Source: Wuchereria bancrofti (lineage: Eukaryota; Nematoda; Chromadorea; Rhabditida; Onchocercidae). Taken from it: DNA of 64,000 nucleotides. Both the position numbers and the translations under genes were made by a program. Every line of letters starts with the position of its first letter. Within the stretch, counting starts at the first letter, position 1. The notes under the pieces are model-generated. The model was not told the DNA's origin, did no database searches, and saw only the letters and a list, made by a program, of their open reading frames with translations. The stretch covers positions 6,014,303 to 6,078,302 of the forward strand of contig SSBO01000009.1 in assembly GCA_005281725.1 (NCBI GenBank), written 5' to 3'. Of the stretch, positions 60,899 through 64,000 are shown in pieces.

Positions 60899-61485
60899 AG
60901 ACAACGACAGCTGGCTTTCTCATCATTATTTAGTTCTACTTCCACTAATAGTGCATACCGTCCGTCCTTTTAATTACGTTTTTGAATCATGCTATAACAA
61001 AATTTATTTACTCCACAATTTGCTGTTATGCTTTTTCAGATGATCTTTCATACTCCACTCAATTTGCTAGCTTGCTTCCGCCCAACGTGTTTTTCTTTCT
61101 GATCATTCAAGAAATTATCCCGAAAACCATTAAACAACTGTAATTAGTAACAATTAAAAAAAAAGACTCTATAGTTTCACATTTAGCATATTTAACGATA
61201 CTCGCTTTTAAAATATCTGCAGTAGGTAGTAATAAAAACAACAAAACAGAAGTGCAACGAAAAAGGCTTAATTTTAAATGTAAAATGGGCACTAGGAAGT
61301 AGATCTTTACTTCGCTTATCTTTATTATTTATTAATAAAGTCAGCGTGCTGTACAACTGTTTTGCAACATAAGTATTAAAAAAAAAAAATTTAGCAGGTA
61401 GTAAAAAACAACAGGAAGAAAACAACTCAGAATTAGCTAAAGAGTTTTTGTGAAAATTAAATGCAAGAATTATGAAGATTTTCAC
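60899..61485. other. Convergent 3' region between G-beta-5 and METTL17
   Basis: The two genes end tail to tail 587 bases apart, so this stretch holds both 3' UTRs. On the minus strand two overlapping AATAAA hexamers lie at 61321-61333, about 155 bases after the METTL17 stop. No clear AATAAA was found soon after the G-beta-5 stop. Confidence 0.5.
61321..61333 (-). terminator. Possible poly(A) signals of METTL17
   Basis: The plus-strand TTTATTATTTATT reads as two closely spaced AATAAA hexamers on the minus strand, downstream of the METTL17 stop codon. Confidence 0.35.
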
Positions 61486-61629
61486 TTATATCTCAGAGGC
61501 GCGCTTTTCCTCCGTAAATTTTTGCACTGCTTCTTCATACACATCGAACTCCGAATCAGAACCTACACTTCTCATCTGAACAAGACGTTGATAAGAATAT
61601 TAAACGCAAGATTATGCAGATTTTCACTT
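61456..61629. repeat. Direct repeats flanking the last METTL17 exon
   Basis: About 31 bases at 61456-61487 recur at 61599-61629 with a few changes (shared cores: AGATTTTCACTT and ATTAAA.GCAAGA). The pair brackets the 90-base last coding exon (61486-61575). It looks like a local duplication. Confidence 0.75.
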
Positions 61630-64000
61630 CTAACAGATTTGCAAATTAATTCACTCATGAAACGTCATTTCTGAAAGAACACGAAAAATATACTTTACCT
61701 TTACACTTATCTTTGTTAACCAGAAGATATATCCTCATTAAACAGAATCGAAAAAAAGCTGCAGAAAAAGTAACCTCAACTGGCAGCACTCTACCCATCT
61801 TAACATCTCTGACCATTTTATAAAGTTTGCCCATACTTCTCGATACTGTAAAACGCTGTATTCCGCAAAACGGTGTACAAACCGTGCAGCATACATGTCC
61901 CCCGCTACGTTTTAACTGAAGTTTGATAGGACTAAAGATAAATTTCAGGAAAAAGTGAAGGAGAAAGTATTCATCAGTATGATATTTTAAAAAACTGCAT
62001 CTAAAACCTTATTTACTTCGACCAATTTTCAAAGCAGAATAGACTGTTTTAATTTGGAATAAACAAACCATCAGAAGTCTGTTTTCAGGTATGTGATGAG
62101 ATCTTGCCCCTTTGGCCATAATAACATATGTGAACGATCCCGTCTCGGTACTAGAAATCTGCTTCCGCCCATCAGCCCGCAATACATTCCACTGAGTTGA
62201 GAAACTGCATACATCTCTCAAATATGGATATGGATTATTTCATTTAAGCTTATTGAAAATAATTCTGAATTTAAAAAATGAAGTGAAAACAAAAAATAAG
62301 CAGAAAGTTCTCAACTGAACTGGTGTGAACAAGGGATCAAGTTTTTAACAAACTGAATGTAAGACTAACTTTTCTTTCTCCACATTTTTCGGACATCCCT
62401 GGTCATGTGGACATGGAGCAAATACATATCCAGGTTCCAATCTGGTTGGCAAAACTGTGTTTGGTGGTAGCTGAAATCAAACTGATTTGAAAGAAATTCT
62501 TCTCTAGAAGCTGGAACTATAAGTATGAGACGATAATAATTCGGTAAACAAACAAGAAAGTGTATTAAACTCGAGTAGTTACCTAAATCAATACAATTCA
62601 AATGATAATCATAAAGCATTGAAATACTACATTATTACTTATTTCTTAAACACTTCAAGCGTACCATATTTCTAATAAGATTATAACGCATATAGTTGGA
62701 TAATTGTTGATCAGTCAAGATACTGTCTGCTTCTTCATTCAATACTCCTGCTTCCATCAAGACTTGTCGGGTTTGTTCTCGATGCAGTTCACAGCCACCC
62801 ATAAGGATATAATCTCTGGCTTCCATTAAAGCGTTATAGCCACCTTTACAGCTTCCGTCAATCATTACCAAGTATCTTGAAAGAATTGCTCAACAAGCTT
62901 TTCAAAAGATTTTGAACTTTCACTAACTTTCAGAAACTCTTTAACAGTATTTAATTTTATTTTTAATAATAAAACTCCTCGTTCGAAAGAGACAAACAAT
63001 TTAAGGATTAAACATGTTCACTTGTTTGTTCGCTTCCATAAATCTATTAGCAACTCAATACGTGATTCCTCAGAAGGCAATTCAGCAAGAAGACGATGCA
63101 CAATTATCACGTCAAAAGTGTTATTTAACGATGGGGCCAAAAATTTTCGGAAACTAACGTTTGGATACACAAATGGATGCCCACTGTTTTCACCACTGCC
63201 CTAAATATGAAGAACTTATCAACATAATATATATACTTTTTGAATTCAGTCATAGGAAACCTCTGTATAAAACGCAATGAATTATAAGCTATAATTATTG
63301 CATAATGAATCAACAATAAGTGATAAGCATACCCTTAAAACGTCCATGCAAAACTGACTTATTTCTTCATTTGGATCGATCAGCTGATAACTTTTGACTT
63401 GTTCTCCCCACTGTTCGAATGCTGCCCAAAATGCAGCACCAGAACCACTTCCGTAGTCCAAAACTGTTTCTGGGATGTATCCATTATTTACGAATTCTTG
63501 TAAGACAAAACGAACTTCTGCATAGTTAGGTGCAAACCTAAAAATTGCAAGCTGTGAAATATTTAATACATACTGACTACTTCATTGTCGTTTTTCTGTG
63601 TTGAGTGCTAGGAAAAACTTGCTCAAATGAAATACATTAAAATGGAAATCGAAAATTACAGAAATCGAAGTACTGAAACAAATTCTGGTAATTCAAATAC
63701 CAAATCATGTTATTCATATCACTAAACAGTCAACAGCATCAAATGGATGGGATAATAAAGCAAGCACTGCAAAGGGAATTGAAAAAACATTCATGATTAA
63801 CTCTGCATTGCGAAACTACACAATGTATTTAACGCATTTCAACAGTAAAAAACGAATGTCAATTCTTCACGATAAGAGAAATAAAACGTTAAATGAAATT
63901 AGATGAAATAAATAGCATCCATGAGCAAAATTAAACAGTTGTTTGGCTGAAATGTTCTCTGCCAAAAACTAGAAGAAATCAAGAATGTACCTGGCTAAGG
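61486..64000 (-). CDS. Mitochondrial METTL17/Rsm22 ribosome-assembly factor, 5' part missing
   Basis: Methyltransferase-like, Fe-S-binding factor that assists small-subunit assembly of the mitochondrial ribosome. Exons (minus): 63991 beyond the window edge, 63333-63537, 63022-63200, 62665-62875, 62370-62470, 62069-62216, 61775-61915, 61486-61575; phases agree. Visible: LARFAPNYAEVRFVL, SAM-fold motif VLDYGSGSGAAFWAAF with acidic YQLIDPN, FDVIIVHRLLAELPS, YLVMIDGSCKGGYNALMEAR, and the Cys motifs VFAPCPHDQGCP and HVCCTVCTPFCG, which recall the [4Fe-4S] cysteines of METTL17. The segment after NALMEARDYIL (HREQTRQVLMEAG to NYMRYNLIRNMV) is longer than I remember for vertebrate METTL17. The product ends EEKRASEI. 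The mitochondrial signal and start lie beyond base 64000. Acceptors at 62217 (TTGAG) and 62876 (TCAAG) are slightly unusual. Confidence 0.93.

Overview
The window looks like nuclear DNA from a parasitic nematode, probably a clade III (filaria-like) species. It is AT-rich. Genes are split into many small exons with canonical GT/AG borders, and the protein sequences I could reconstruct are closest to nematode family members known to me. The species is an inference; no sequence search was possible. All gene models were built by hand by joining exons whose splice phases agree. I found no tRNA, rRNA or CRISPR array, and no bacterial-type gene.

Layout: (1) 549-3422 (+), translation elongation factor 1-gamma, complete, 12 coding exons. 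(2) 3528-9640, gene-poor DNA with a roughly 1-kb element bounded by long inverted repeats (6228-7213) and a perfect 21-bp palindrome (8200-8244). (3) 9641-24778 (-), a very large receptor tyrosine kinase of the ROS1/sevenless/ROL-3 family, about 49 exons and about 2,419 residues, with signal peptide, Cys-rich start, alternating fibronectin-III and YWTD-type propeller blocks, one membrane helix, kinase and tail. (4) 26789-27994 (-), a cornichon cargo receptor, complete, 4 exons, 145 residues. (5) 31340-55475 (+), a PTIP/PAXIP1-type BRCT protein, about 1,015 residues, spread over 24 kb with a 12-kb intron. (6) 57562-60898 (+), the G-protein beta-5 subunit (GPB-2 type), complete, 11 exons, 383 residues. 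(7) 61486 to the window end (-), the mitochondrial METTL17/Rsm22 ribosome-assembly factor; its 5' part lies beyond the window.

The genes do not form an operon: spacing is 0.6-6 kb and strands are mixed. gpb-2 and METTL17 are convergent. The roles are housekeeping (eEF1G, cornichon, METTL17), chromatin (PTIP) and signalling (ROL-3, GPB-2).

I found no wholly new system. The most unusual items are a PTIP that appears to lack the N-terminal BRCT pair, with a candidate short isoform ending in its third-kilobase intron and a candidate extra exon in its giant intron; a GC-AG intron inside the kinase domain; duplicated splice-site neighbourhoods in three genes; and the uncharacterised long-inverted-repeat element.
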